Positions 6,593 to 14,863 are shown, numbered from the stretch's first letter. The stretch is 64,000 bases of DNA from Halolactibacillus halophilus (GCF_900115605.1 NZ_FOXC01000002.1:1-64000); one strand, 5' to 3'. Notes: generated from the letters alone by a model not told the origin. Translations and numbers: made by a program.

Positions 6593-8314
6593 TCAAAACA
6601 TCCACCCCTCAATTTGTTTAATGTACCAATTGAGGTCTAATTGACGCTTATCCAATCTTTTTAGTTCTTCATTCCAAACAAAACATTTGTCACTGGTGTA
6701 TGGCACCTTGCTGTATTTGGTTTCTTTGTCGTTTTTGGTTTTATAAACTGTCCCTAAGTATTTATCCTTTGTCGCAAAGATACGATTAACATTTTGTAGT
6801 GTATTAAAGTTGCTACTAAAAGAACCTTCCAGTAACGTATCTTCCTTTATTTCTTGTGCCATTCCATCAAATTTCCCTGCCTTGGCCACTAATTGAAAAT
6901 ACTCAAATTGCTTAGCTTTCCATAGATCAACGACCGTCTTATTGATTTTGATACCGTGCATATAATAATTGACTAGAGCACGATCAATAATCGTCAAGCT
7001 GTTGCGCTCAAAGTCACCACCTTCATAGCGGCGAAATTGCCCTATTGCTTTGATGCGGCCGTCTTGATACATGATCACATAGTTATTCACATCACGCTGC
7101 GCAATCTTTTTAATTAAATCTACATCAAAGGATAAATCATACTGCTTTTCGAATAACTCTAATATCTTCATTATGTTCTTCTCAAAGCCTTTTTCGTACT
7201 TGATGATAATTCCATCAGTGTTAGTCTGTATCAACTCACAGTGAGCTTCTAACAAACAGATAAGATGTGTCATGACCAATTGACCGTTAACGACTATACT
7301 ATTCGCTGCACGTGGATGATAAAGTTTACTGTACTTATTTTTCATTGATCCGTAAGTGGCAGTCAAAACGACTTTATAAGGTATTTCTTTTTTATCCTCA
7401 GCCAACTTTAATTCGTCTCTTGTTTGATAAATTCGTTTGAAAATGTCCATGTTGTCCAATAAGTTGTTATTGATAATAAGAGAAGCGTAGTAGCCAGATA
7501 TATCAATTTGCATATAAAGCCCTTCACCTATATATTTTTCTTTTGCCGCATGCAGACCACCAAAACCATACGTATGATCTAACCCTGCTAGTTTATAAGT
7601 AAGACTTTCTTTTTCTAGCGCTTCATACGCCACACCTTTATTGTAGGAAGCTTCAATATCTTCATAAAACTGCACAACATTGACTGGTAATTCCCACTTG
7701 CTGATACGCTCATCATCATAAATAATATTTAAACGTTTCTCGTCACTTTTGGGTTTAGCTTTTAATACTTCAGCTGCAAGATTCGCCTGTGTTTTTCTAA
7801 CAGATGCAGCCGGTAGATTAAACTCTTTTACAATCTGGAATTTAGCTGAAAAGTAGTGTTCACGTTCTTCAAATAATTGCTTTGTTATAAGTACATCGTT
7901 TTGACAATAACTAAATGTTAGTTCGATTTCCTTTTGCGTTAGCGAGCGGTTAATTGAAGAATCAACTGGTGTTTCAACTATACTTAAACCTAAATTGGCC
8001 TGCGCTTCTTTTAAAGAGAGGCTTTTTAACTCTTGCATAACATCTAACGTGATAGGGTTTTGTAATGATAGATTAAACTTTTTACCACTGATGATTTTTT
8101 GAGAGGTTTCATATGGATCTATATCACGTAAAACAGAAGCCACGATCTTATCATCATAGTAATAATTGTTATAACCAACTAAGTAACTTACACTGGACAG
8201 GTAATGCGTTAACGCATCCCTGTCATTGTGTATTTTAGTTACGGCCCCTTCATCATCGATAAAAACAACTAACCAATCATGTTTGAACACTTTAAACTTA
8301 TAAAAGGTAAACAT
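6593..8314 (-). CDS. Phage family B-like DNA polymerase
   Basis: 573 residues. Polymerase motif A is DISGYYASLI, motif B is KVVLTATYGSMKNKYS, and motif C is QTNTDGIII, in which the catalytic second Asp is kept and the first is Asn. In the N-terminal exonuclease domain, Exo II (GYNNYYYDDK) and Exo III (YCQND) are visible. The place where Exo I should supply Asp and Glu reads FYKFKVFKHDW, with lysine at both positions, so proofreading may be impaired. AGGAT lies 7 bases before the ATG. It replicates the phage genome with the D5-type primase-helicase and the Sak4/DUF669 pair next to it. Confidence 0.85.
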   Translation of the reverse strand: MFTFYKFKVFKHDWLVVFIDDEGAVTKIHNDRDALTHYLSSVSYLVGYNNYYYDDKIVASVLRDIDPYETSQKIISGKKFNLSLQNPITLDVMQELKSLSLKEAQANLGLSIVETPVDSSINRSLTQKEIELTFSYCQNDVLITKQLFEEREHYFSAKFQIVKEFNLPAASVRKTQANLAAEVLKAKPKSDEKRLNIIYDDERISKWELPVNVVQFYEDIEASYNKGVAYEALEKESLTYKLAGLDHTYGFGGLHAAKEKYIGEGLYMQIDISGYYASLIINNNLLDNMDIFKRIYQTRDELKLAEDKKEIPYKVVLTATYGSMKNKYSKLYHPRAANSIVVNGQLVMTHLICLLEAHCELIQTNTDGIIIKYEKGFEKNIMKILELFEKQYDLSFDVDLIKKIAQRDVNNYVIMYQDGRIKAIGQFRRYEGGDFERNSLTIIDRALVNYYMHGIKINKTVVDLWKAKQFEYFQLVAKAGKFDGMAQEIKEDTLLEGSFSSNFNTLQNVNRIFATKDKYLGTVYKTKNDKETKYSKVPYTSDKCFVWNEELKRLDKRQLDLNWYIKQIEGWMF

Positions 8315-8325
8315 GTGTCATCATC

Positions 8326-8769
8326 CTAAAACGGCGCTTCTTGCAATGCTTCCCAATTTTGAAAAGTACCTTTTTTATTTGTTTTTAATTCGATCATGCA
8401 CTGATTACCTACACCGGCCTTTAACGTTTCAACAAGTACTTCTTCATCTTCGAAATCTTCAATGCTTAGATCAACGTCTAAAACAGCTGCTGTCTTCATT
8501 GCTCGTTTTAAATTAAGTTGCATCATCTTCTCGTTTGAGAAAAAGATATTACCAAAGTACTTTCTATTTTCATAACCTTCATTTAAAATTTCAAATTCGT
8601 GAGACAGCCATTCTGTGCCATTGTCATTTGGCCCTTGCCATTTTACATCGATAAGAATCGCATCATATAAACCATCAGGTAGATTTTCAAAATCGCCACC
8701 TACGGCATCTTTCTTTGGATCAAAACCTTGCTCTAAAATCTCTGCCGCCATATCTTTTAAGTTCATCAT
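8326..8769 (-). CDS. DUF669 protein, Sak4-associated ssDNA-binding type
   Basis: 147 residues. The block FDPKKDAVGGDFENLPDGLYDA and the later WLSHEFEIL...YENRKYFGNIFF pattern match DUF669, a phage family with an OB-like fold that occurs next to Sak4-type ATPases and is thought to act as their single-strand DNA-binding partner. That pairing is present here: the Sak4-like gene lies just upstream. It ends 11 bp before the polymerase start. Confidence 0.8.
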   Translation of the reverse strand: MMNLKDMAAEILEQGFDPKKDAVGGDFENLPDGLYDAILIDVKWQGPNDNGTEWLSHEFEILNEGYENRKYFGNIFFSNEKMMQLNLKRAMKTAAVLDVDLSIEDFEDEEVLVETLKAGVGNQCMIELKTNKKGTFQNWEALQEAPF

Positions 8770-8779
8770 TTATTTCCCC

Positions 8780-8818
8780 TTTTTAGTTAAAGTTTTTAGT
8801 TAAAATTTTTAGTTATAG
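8780..8818. repeat. Three tandem 13-bp repeats
   Basis: Three consecutive copies of TTTTTAGTTAAAR (8780-8792, 8793-8805, 8806-8818, the last with one change) fill most of the 67-bp gap between the Sak4-like and DUF669 genes. On the transcribed strand this gives CTTTAACTAAAAA units just before the DUF669 ribosome binding site. It may be a slippage product or a regulatory element. Confidence 0.6.
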
Positions 8819-8836
8819 TTTATCTTGTTATTCAAT

Positions 8837-9742
8837 TTACTTAGTCAATGGTCTTGGTGGTCTACGCTTTGGTGTATCTTTTTTTGGCTGCTCTTTTTCA
8901 TCATTATTAGGTTCATCGTTCTTTTCATCTTTCTCTGCTTGTTCAGCCTGTTCACGTTCTTTTTGTTTAACTTTTTGTTCGGCTTCTTGTTGCTTTTCTT
9001 GTTGTTCAACAATCGCTTTTGCATCTTTAACAGATGTCTTCTTGCTCTTGTCATAAGCACCAATAACGGTATCTAATAAACTACGAATGGTTTCATCATC
9101 GACTTTATCGCGAGTATAATTTTTACGCTTGCTTTCTACTTTTCGGATATAGTTTTTGCCTACTTTGCGACAAAGAATAGTGTAATCTGAATTACCGTTG
9201 ACAATGTTCATCCATTTCATTTTCAGACTCGGCACCTGTCTCGATACATCGTTCTCTTCAATGGTGATACTGCGAGAAATATAAATGATATTAACTTTCT
9301 TTTTCATGCTTAATTCTTTTAGTCGCATAATGAATACGCGGACCATCATCTCGATCATGCTATGGCCTTTACCCCATCCGATATCCCCAACCGATTTCAC
9401 ATTGTGTTCTTCAGTTATTTCTTGTTCAAAGAGCGTGATAATATCATCAATTGTATCGATAACAATCGTTTCAAATGTGTGTTTAGTTCCTTGGAGCTCG
9501 TCAATGATATCTGAAATTAACTCACTAGCACTTTTGGTAATTTCACCTTTACTGTTTCTTTGGTGACTAATATTGATTGAGGGTGTTTCAATCATTTCTG
9601 CGTTGCCGTCTGTGTTAAGATTCAGAGGATTCGGAAACTCTTCGGAAAAATAAGTTTTGCCATTCATCGTTTCACCAAAAATAACAAAGTTACGTGGCGT
9701 TTCTTTCGATACTTTCTTTTTATTTTCTGGTAATAGACCCAT
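8837..9742 (-). CDS. Sak4-like RecA-fold ATPase (single-strand annealing)
   Basis: 301 residues. The N-terminus shows the phage nucleotide-binding pattern NFVIFGETMNGKTYFSEEFP with Walker A GETMNGKT near residue 24, then NTDGN, and a Walker B-like segment FETIVIDTIDD near 90. This is the AAA_24/Sak4 family, RecA-like recombinases that anneal single strands with a cognate DNA-binding protein, here probably the DUF669 product. After residue 235 the protein becomes a long Lys/Glu/Gln-rich low-complexity tail ending in RRPPRPLTK, unlike the compact core. Confidence 0.82.
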   Translation of the reverse strand: MGLLPENKKKVSKETPRNFVIFGETMNGKTYFSEEFPNPLNLNTDGNAEMIETPSINISHQRNSKGEITKSASELISDIIDELQGTKHTFETIVIDTIDDIITLFEQEITEEHNVKSVGDIGWGKGHSMIEMMVRVFIMRLKELSMKKKVNIIYISRSITIEENDVSRQVPSLKMKWMNIVNGNSDYTILCRKVGKNYIRKVESKRKNYTRDKVDDETIRSLLDTVIGAYDKSKKTSVKDAKAIVEQQEKQQEAEQKVKQKEREQAEQAEKDEKNDEPNNDEKEQPKKDTPKRRPPRPLTK

Positions 9743-9744
9743 AA

Positions 9745-11229
9745 TTAATTTTCCTCCTTGACTTTAAATTCAATATTTTCATTTCTCATAAACGCTTCTA
9801 AAGCATCTAGTTGCGACTCAGTACCAATGACTTCATATAGCTCAAAATAGGTTGGTTCGTCCGCTTCTTCAACAACTTTTTCCGTTTCTTTTTGTTTCGC
9901 TGCTTTTAATTCTTCAATGCGTTTTTCTTCTTTCTCTTTATCAACCTGTTTTTGAATTTCATCCTGAGCATCATCAAGAATCTGCGTTTTAATTTCTTTT
10001 ACATCCTTGTGATTAAGTAAGTGAATATAAGCTGCGCTTGTTAAATTCACACCATAACGATTATTTGCAATCTCTACAGTGCTCTCAATGACATCTTTGT
10101 CCGCTTCTTCTTTTTCACGCTTCATCACTAAGTGATCGGCAACAGTTTTTAATTCTTCTTCCACAGATTTTAAACTTTTGCTCTTAGCAAGATAGCTATC
10201 CTCAATGACTAATTCGTCAGCGATTGTTTTATCTAGACCTGCATCCACAAAACGTTCAATGATTTCTTGTATGTCTTTCCGTTTCTCTTCTTTACGATTG
10301 TTCTCAAATACGTCATGCTGCTCAACTAAAGGATTGATCACTTCATCAAATTTTTTGTTTAGTTCTTTGCACTGATTTTCAAACGCTGTCACAGGAGCTG
10401 TTAACTGTTTCTTCGTTTTTAACCGGTATTGATCAACGGCCTTTTTTCCTTTACGAAGCTCAGTAATTGTTTTCTTGCATTCTGCAGCATCATCTTCCGT
10501 GAATGTTAAACCTTCATATCTTTTTAGGTTTTCTTCAAGTGCTGCTTCTAACTCTTTATAGTTGAACTCAACTTTCGCCGGTTCGAATTGTATGGTTTTC
10601 ACTTGCAATTCATTCATGCCTTCATCTCCTTTTACTGTCCTTTTATAAAAATCGTGTTCGCTTGCACCAGGATGTGACTTTAGATATTCGCACCCTTCCC
10701 AAAACTCTTTGATTGCTGCTAACATGCCTTTGATAAAATCATTATCACGAGGTACCAGTTTGATTTTTAATCTTTCACTATCAAATTCAGCATCAAAATC
10801 TTTTGGCCTTTCATACAGCGCCAACCAACCTTCATTACATTCGAACTGATACATATACAATTGCATTTGCGCCTTGTACGCTTCAATTGTGGCTGTCTTA
10901 CCGTGTGTTTTGATTTCAAGTATTAAGTGATACTGCGCATCATAACCGTCTGTATTGCTTCGCAAATTGTCTTGAATGCGTGTATTCTCTTTAAAGTTAG
11001 TGCCGTGCATGAGGTTCACATATTCACGTATTTGTGGCTCCATGATGTTTCCGTATTCGGTATACTCGTTGCCTTTGAATTCAGACTTGACTATGCCTGT
11101 TTTTTCAAGGGCCAATTCGTATACACTTTTGTATTTATTCAAGCCGAGAATGGTACTTACATCGGACCCACCGATGTATTTATGCCTGTTTTCTGTTACG
11201 TTTGGTCCTGCTTGTGTTGTGATACTCAT
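9745..11229 (-). CDS. YqaJ-type exonuclease joined to DUF1351
   Basis: 494 residues made of two parts. Residues 1-200 are a YqaJ/lambda-exonuclease fold: IGGSDVSTILG, EYGNIMEPQIREYV, and the catalytic D...ExK in TDGYDAQYHLILEIKT. Residues from about 205 on match DUF1351 (MNELQVKTIQFEPAKVEFNY), followed by long coiled coil. A strong ribosome binding site AAAGGAG lies 8 bases before the internal ATG at 10617, exactly where a separate DUF1351 gene would begin. The locus may therefore be a recent fusion or make both a long and a 290-residue protein. The exonuclease would supply single strands to the Sak4-like annealing protein. Confidence 0.85.
   Translation of the reverse strand: MSITTQAGPNVTENRHKYIGGSDVSTILGLNKYKSVYELALEKTGIVKSEFKGNEYTEYGNIMEPQIREYVNLMHGTNFKENTRIQDNLRSNTDGYDAQYHLILEIKTHGKTATIEAYKAQMQLYMYQFECNEGWLALYERPKDFDAEFDSERLKIKLVPRDNDFIKGMLAAIKEFWEGCEYLKSHPGASEHDFYKRTVKGDEGMNELQVKTIQFEPAKVEFNYKELEAALEENLKRYEGLTFTEDDAAECKKTITELRKGKKAVDQYRLKTKKQLTAPVTAFENQCKELNKKFDEVINPLVEQHDVFENNRKEEKRKDIQEIIERFVDAGLDKTIADELVIEDSYLAKSKSLKSVEEELKTVADHLVMKREKEEADKDVIESTVEIANNRYGVNLTSAAYIHLLNHKDVKEIKTQILDDAQDEIQKQVDKEKEEKRIEELKAAKQKETEKVVEEADEPTYFELYEVIGTESQLDALEAFMRNENIEFKVKEEN
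10618..10631 (-). promoter_or_regulatory. Internal Shine-Dalgarno for a possible separate DUF1351 product
   Basis: AAAGGAGATGAAGGC precedes the in-frame ATG at 10617 with 8-base spacing. It is as good as the best initiation sites in this prophage, which is unusual inside a coding sequence. Confidence 0.5.
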
Positions 11230-12467
11230 ACACCAAACTCCTTCCTGAACAAATCTTCCGTGAAGTCTTTCTTTTGCTTGAGTCGATCATAGATGTCTTT
11301 TTCTATCGTTCCTTTTGTGATGTAGCGATACACCGTCACCTTTTTTTCTTGGCCATTCCGGTAAGCTCGGCCAAGCGCTTGTTCATAATCTTGATAGCTG
11401 TACGTTGGTGTATAGAAAACAACTAAATTCGCATATTGAAGTTCAATTCCTGCACTACCTGCCATGTACTGCACAAGTGTTACACTGTTATTTAACGTAC
11501 TCCAGCTATCCTTTTTTGGTAATTTAGTAGCTTGGCCACTCACTTCGAAAATCGTTTTCTTTAATTTTTTCATTATCTTTTTAAGTTGCTCTTTTTCTTC
11601 CTGGTAATAGTAGAAGAAGATAATGTTTTCACTAGTACCTTCCGCTAGCATCTCGGAATACTTTAACTTTTCCGATTGATTGGCATGATATCGCAAACCA
11701 TGTTGTAATTTGGGTAGCGTATCAAACGCTTCTAGTTCACCATTAATCTCAAGCACACGGTCTTTCTTAAGTTTTTTGTACTCTGGGCTACTCTTAAATT
11801 GCACATCTTCAAAAATCAATGGTGGTAAATCTAGTGCCTCATCTTTTGATAGTTTGATAGAAAATGATTCAAAACGTTGTTTTAATTCTTTTTCTTTATT
11901 CCAACCAACAATTCGCTCCATCTGCCTCCCGCCGTACATAACAGGTTTACCAGATCGATATAGAGGTTCCTTTATTGCATAATCCCTCTCAAATTGTGTC
12001 TTATTCTTCTCATAGCCAAACATGATAAAGTAGTTGATGGTATCTCCCCACCCGTTGCTAGCGGGCGTAGCTGACAGTAAAAGAAAATGCGTACTGTTTA
12101 AAGCTAAAAACTTCCCTGCTTTACCACGTTGAGAGGTTGGCATTTTAATATAATGACACTCGTCAAATACGACAAAGTAACCTTTATATTCTTTCCATCG
12201 TTTAGCCAACACTCCGTAAGACAACAGATCATAGTCGACTCCTATGCCATGCTTTTGGGACACGAGAGCCATATCGCGGTCCCAACCGCCCTCTTTAATT
12301 TTTTGTGGAGGGGCTACAATAAGTAATGGTTCACCTTTTGTATGTCTTAGATAGTGATAGATGGCCATGATTGTTTTCCCTGTACCTGTGTCGGCCGCAA
12401 TGATGTAATCTTTTTCAATGCTATTTAATAGTTTTTTTTGAAAGTCATACAAGATGGTTTGTTTCAA
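11226..12467 (-). CDS. SNF2-type phage DNA helicase
   Basis: About 413 residues with the superfamily 2 motif set: motif I ADTGTGKT, motif II FDECHYIK, motif III LSATPAS, motif V GSAGIELQ and motif VI QALGRAYRNGQEK. These ATPases translocate on double-stranded DNA, and phage copies accompany VRR-NUC nucleases as seen here. The frame opens with TTG at 12503, but this lies inside the VRR-NUC gene. TTG at 12467 gives MKQTILYDFQKKLL and is my choice. No strong ribosome binding site is visible, so coupling to the upstream gene is likely. Its 3' end overlaps the YqaJ start by 4 bp. Confidence 0.85.
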   Translation of the reverse strand: MKQTILYDFQKKLLNSIEKDYIIAADTGTGKTIMAIYHYLRHTKGEPLLIVAPPQKIKEGGWDRDMALVSQKHGIGVDYDLLSYGVLAKRWKEYKGYFVVFDECHYIKMPTSQRGKAGKFLALNSTHFLLLSATPASNGWGDTINYFIMFGYEKNKTQFERDYAIKEPLYRSGKPVMYGGRQMERIVGWNKEKELKQRFESFSIKLSKDEALDLPPLIFEDVQFKSSPEYKKLKKDRVLEINGELEAFDTLPKLQHGLRYHANQSEKLKYSEMLAEGTSENIIFFYYYQEEKEQLKKIMKKLKKTIFEVSGQATKLPKKDSWSTLNNSVTLVQYMAGSAGIELQYANLVVFYTPTYSYQDYEQALGRAYRNGQEKKVTVYRYITKGTIEKDIYDRLKQKKDFTEDLFRKEFGV

Positions 12468-12741
12468 AATATCGCTTCGTCTCTTCAAGGGATCTACTAA
12501 CAAAAGCTAATCCACCTGCCTCACTAATTGCATTAATATGATACTTTTGCAATTCACTTATTTTTCCGCCTTCAGGACGTTTTACTTCAATCGCTACAAA
12601 GGTGCCTTTCACACAAGCAATGATGTCCGGTGTTCCCGCTTTAGAAAACATGGATCCGTGCGTTTTTATATGCCAGGCACCAATACTATCTAAGTAGCGC
12701 TTAATTTGATTCTCAATTCGTTTCTCTGGACCTTGTGCCAT
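12445..12741 (-). CDS. VRR-NUC nuclease
   Basis: 98 residues covering a complete stand-alone VRR-NUC domain of the PD-(D/E)xK fold. GTPDIIACVKGTFVAIEVKR carries the D and the ExK catalytic residues; a helix follows with SELQKYH. Stand-alone phage VRR-NUC proteins are thought to cut branched DNA, and they usually sit beside an SNF2-type helicase. Only 2 bp separate it from the upstream gene. Confidence 0.85.
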   Translation of the reverse strand: MAQGPEKRIENQIKRYLDSIGAWHIKTHGSMFSKAGTPDIIACVKGTFVAIEVKRPEGGKISELQKYHINAISEAGGLAFVSRSLEETKRYFETNHLV

Positions 12742-12743
12742 AA

Positions 12744-13157
12744 TTAACGGCCACCAAAGATTAATTCGATATCTGACTTCTTGGCCTTTCTAGCATTAAG
12801 TTTCTGTGCTTCATCCTCATAATAGTAGTCACTTAACTTTTGTGATGTGATTCTATTTCCTTCGACTAATTCAGCCACACCGACAAGATCAAGTTCTTTT
12901 TGCGGGACATCTAAATCATTAGAGAGTGCAGATTTATCAAACTTTGTTGTTCTTGCTAGCTTAACGGTAAGGACATGTGGGACATCCTCTTTATAAGCAA
13001 TGACATTGCCATGTTTTAAGATATGTTTGATAATCTTTTCAGTCTTAGTATCGATAGTCTCTTTCAATCGTGCACGCTGTGTTTTTAAATCTTCTATTTC
13101 TTGATATAAACCATTAATTTCGGATTGCTTTAAATGTGTTTGAACGTTAATATCCAT
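12744..13157 (-). CDS. Phage hypothetical protein with N-terminal coiled coil
   Basis: About 137 residues from ATG 13157, which has AAAGGGGA 10 bases upstream; the frame itself opens at 13178 without a ribosome binding site. Residues 10-45 are a coiled coil (EINGLYQEIEDLKTQRARL). The C-terminal half includes VPHVLTVKLARTTKFDKS and ends in SDIELIFGGR. The layout recalls proteins that accompany phage nuclease/recombinase genes, but I cannot name the family. Confidence 0.6.
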   Translation of the reverse strand: MDINVQTHLKQSEINGLYQEIEDLKTQRARLKETIDTKTEKIIKHILKHGNVIAYKEDVPHVLTVKLARTTKFDKSALSNDLDVPQKELDLVGVAELVEGNRITSQKLSDYYYEDEAQKLNARKAKKSDIELIFGGR

Positions 13158-13187
13158 TTCTAAATAATCCCCTTTCATGCTATACTA

Positions 13188-13215
13188 AGTTTGTGAATTT
13201 GTTTTGAGACTCGTG
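13188..13215. promoter_or_regulatory. Intergenic hairpin
   Basis: GACTCGTG and CGCGAGTC pair around a 7-base loop, perfectly on the plus strand (one U-G pair) and with one mismatch on the minus strand, followed on the plus strand by TTATT. It lies between two leftward early genes. It could be a weak terminator for stray rightward transcripts or a processing site. Confidence 0.35.
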
Positions 13216-13230
13216 TTGGTAGCGCGAGTC

Positions 13231-13422
13231 TTATTCATTTCTATAGATGATAAGTGCGTCTACGCCCCATTCATCATGCTGTGCACTGGCACTAAACTTT
13301 ATATCAATAATTTCAGCATCTTGGTTATTTGCTAACCACTGATTAATCTCATCATCAATATGTTCGCCTGCGATTTGCTTCACTTTTAATCCTGCAGCTA
13401 ATCCTAATTCCAACGTCTTCAC
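13231..13422 (-). CDS. Cse60-like (DUF2758-type) small protein
   Basis: 63 residues ending in the pattern EIIDIKFSASAQ...VDALIIYRNE, which matches the C-terminal half of the Cse60 family, named after a small sigma-E-dependent sporulation protein of Bacillus. Phage copies exist and their role is unknown. Its N-terminus (MKTLELGLAAGLKVKQIAGE) differs from what I remember of the family. The host shown in this window lacks nearby sporulation genes, so a phage-specific job is more likely than a sporulation role. Confidence 0.55.
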   Translation of the reverse strand: MKTLELGLAAGLKVKQIAGEHIDDEINQWLANNQDAEIIDIKFSASAQHDEWGVDALIIYRNE

Positions 13423-13433
13423 CTCCCCTCAAA

Positions 13434-13712
13434 TTAAAGCCAATCCTTGCGCATTTGAAGCATTTGATCAGTAAGCTCTCGTTCTTTTATTTGATTTAAT
13501 AAACTTCTTATTACATCTGTCTCAATTTTCTTTTGTTTTAATTTATTAATTTCTTTTAGACAGTGCGTAATTTTCAAGCTGCACAATCGCGCTTCTTCAT
13601 TCTTTCCTTCCATGGCCAGCTGAATAGCTTGAAGCGAATTACCGTGCACAGCATTGATGAGTTCACTTAATTGGTTATGATCTCGCTTTAGATAATGTTG
13701 TTCTATGCTCAT
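13434..13712 (-). CDS. Phage hypothetical protein, helical
   Basis: 92 residues, almost entirely predicted alpha-helix with heptad-like spacing (LSELINAVHGNSLQAIQLA, CLKEINKLKQKKIE). The first 38 bases overlap the 3' end of the upstream 53-residue gene. No recognised family. Confidence 0.6.
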   Translation of the reverse strand: MSIEQHYLKRDHNQLSELINAVHGNSLQAIQLAMEGKNEEARLCSLKITHCLKEINKLKQKKIETDVIRSLLNQIKERELTDQMLQMRKDWL

Positions 13713-13836
13713 TTTGTTCCGCCTTTCTAGCTAATAATTCATAAGCTCGTTTTGTTCTATCGTTTAGAGGCACCACATAACCATCAATGCTATCCCTTAC
13801 CGTTCCGTCAGCCATAACATGCTTAATTTTAATCAT
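13675..13836 (-). CDS. Small phage protein, 53 residues
   Basis: A 54-codon ORF from ATG 13836 with a strong GGAGGGAG about 5 bases upstream. It starts MIKIKHVMADGTVRDSIDGY and continues VVPLNDRTKRAYELLARKAE. The first half is a beta-type stretch and the second a basic helix. It overlaps the start of the following gene by 38 bp. Family not identified. Confidence 0.6.
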   Translation of the reverse strand: MIKIKHVMADGTVRDSIDGYVVPLNDRTKRAYELLARKAEQNEHRTTLSKARS

Positions 13837-13853
13837 TTATTTCTCCCTCCTTC

Positions 13854-14090
13854 TTAGGCCCAACGCTCATTTGTAATAGTTTTATATAGTGACCAAATAT
13901 CAGGGAACGCAATCTTAAATGCTTCGATACGCAAATGGCCACGTCTTGGAATATCAAATGCAGATTCCATATCAGTTAACAATCCATCCAGCCTATCTCC
14001 TCTAATCTTTCTATTTTGACAAGCTCTAATCTCAGTAAAGCGCTCTTGTAATGCTTCTAAGTTCCTTTTATCCTCTTCACGCATGCTCAT
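13854..14090 (-). CDS. Phage hypothetical protein
   Basis: 78 residues, basic, with FDIPRRGHLRIEAFKIAFPDIWSLYKTI in the C-terminal half. Start and preceding stop overlap as TAATG, so translation is coupled to the upstream gene. AAGGTGGAG precedes the start. No family recognised. Confidence 0.6.
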   Translation of the reverse strand: MSMREEDKRNLEALQERFTEIRACQNRKIRGDRLDGLLTDMESAFDIPRRGHLRIEAFKIAFPDIWSLYKTITNERWA

Positions 14091-14350
14091 TACTCCACCT
14101 TCCGCTTTATTTTTGTGTACAGACCCGCATAAGCTGGCCAGCCGATGTCATCTTTCACTGTCAACAATGTTTCATGATTGTGTTTCTCAAAATGATTACC
14201 GTTTAAAACTTCAATGCAGTAGTCACGTGGAATCTCAATTATTGAATCATCTGTTTCTCCTTGTAATTTCAGCGTGTCTGATCCATCAATTACTAAACTG
14301 CCTGCTTCAAAACCATCCATTCTGTCTAACAAGTCTTGATAACGATTCAT
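14090..14350 (-). CDS. Phage hypothetical protein
   Basis: 86 residues with mixed beta-type content (SLVIDGSDTLKLQGETDD, IEIPRDYCIEVLNG). AAGGAG lies 7 bases before the ATG. It shares its stop region with the next start (TAATG). No known domain. Confidence 0.6.
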   Translation of the reverse strand: MNRYQDLLDRMDGFEAGSLVIDGSDTLKLQGETDDSIIEIPRDYCIEVLNGNHFEKHNHETLLTVKDDIGWPAYAGLYTKIKRKVE

Positions 14351-14362
14351 GACGTCATCTCC

Positions 14363-14569
14363 TTAAATTAGTGAATCAAGATTTTTAGTTGAATAATATA
14401 CAAATGTTGTTTCAGGTAAGATTTCAATTTCAACTTTTATTGATTTCTCATCCTCGTCGAAATAAACACAAACAACCGCATCTTCCAAAAATAGATAGTA
14501 CACATCGTTTTTTAAATCTAACTTCTCACCGTGCTTTTCTTTTAATAAAGCTAATATGTTATAGTGCAT
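14363..14569 (-). CDS. Phage hypothetical protein
   Basis: 68 residues, acidic, with a beta-rich core (VYYLFLEDAVVCVYF and IKVEIEILPETTFVYY). AGAGG lies 7 bases before the ATG. It is the second gene of the leftward early operon, after the Cro-like gene. No known domain. Confidence 0.55.
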   Translation of the reverse strand: MHYNILALLKEKHGEKLDLKNDVYYLFLEDAVVCVYFDEDEKSIKVEIEILPETTFVYYSTKNLDSLI

Positions 14570-14613
14570 ATGATTAACCTCTTAATCTTTGATTTTTTTT
14601 TGATTTTTAATAC

Positions 14614-14808
14614 TTATTTAACTTCCTCCTTCTCTAACTCTTGCAAAACCGTTTCAATCGGTCCGATTTGCTTGGCTGGATTTCTGCGGCCATTCATAAT
14701 GTCTGACATATACGGTTTGGAAATCCCAATCTTTTCGGCTAACCAATTTTGAGTCTTATCATGTTTAGCTAACGTGACGCGAATTTTAATGATAAAATCT
14801 TGAGACAT
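14614..14808 (-). CDS. Cro-like XRE-family regulator
   Basis: 64 residues that form one helix-turn-helix domain of the XRE type (NWLAEKIGISKPYMSDIMNG). As first gene of the leftward lytic operon, divergent from the CI-like repressor, it has the position of Cro in lambdoid switches. AAGGGTG lies 7 bases before the ATG. It probably binds the 23-bp palindromes at 14836 and 14996 in competition with the repressor; that is inference. Confidence 0.8.
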   Translation of the reverse strand: MSQDFIIKIRVTLAKHDKTQNWLAEKIGISKPYMSDIMNGRRNPAKQIGPIETVLQELEKEEVK

Positions 14809-14835
14809 TTAACCACACCCTTTCTATATTTTTAT

Positions 14836-14858
14836 GTAAGCTAATAAAATATGCTAAC
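14836..14858. promoter_or_regulatory. Phage switch operator, left copy
   Basis: 23-bp palindrome: GTAAGCTAAT, AAA, ATATGCTAAC. The half-sites share GTWAGC with the second operator at 14996-15018. It lies just upstream of the Cro-like gene and 5 bp before the -35 of the rightward promoter. Confidence 0.65.
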
Positions 14859-14863
14859 TTCCA

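Noticed and set aside
8825-9076. Hydrophobic plus-strand ORF resembling a membrane protein
   Set aside because: It is the complement of the Lys/Glu-rich tail of the Sak4-like gene, which yields Phe/Leu/Ser-rich antisense frames.
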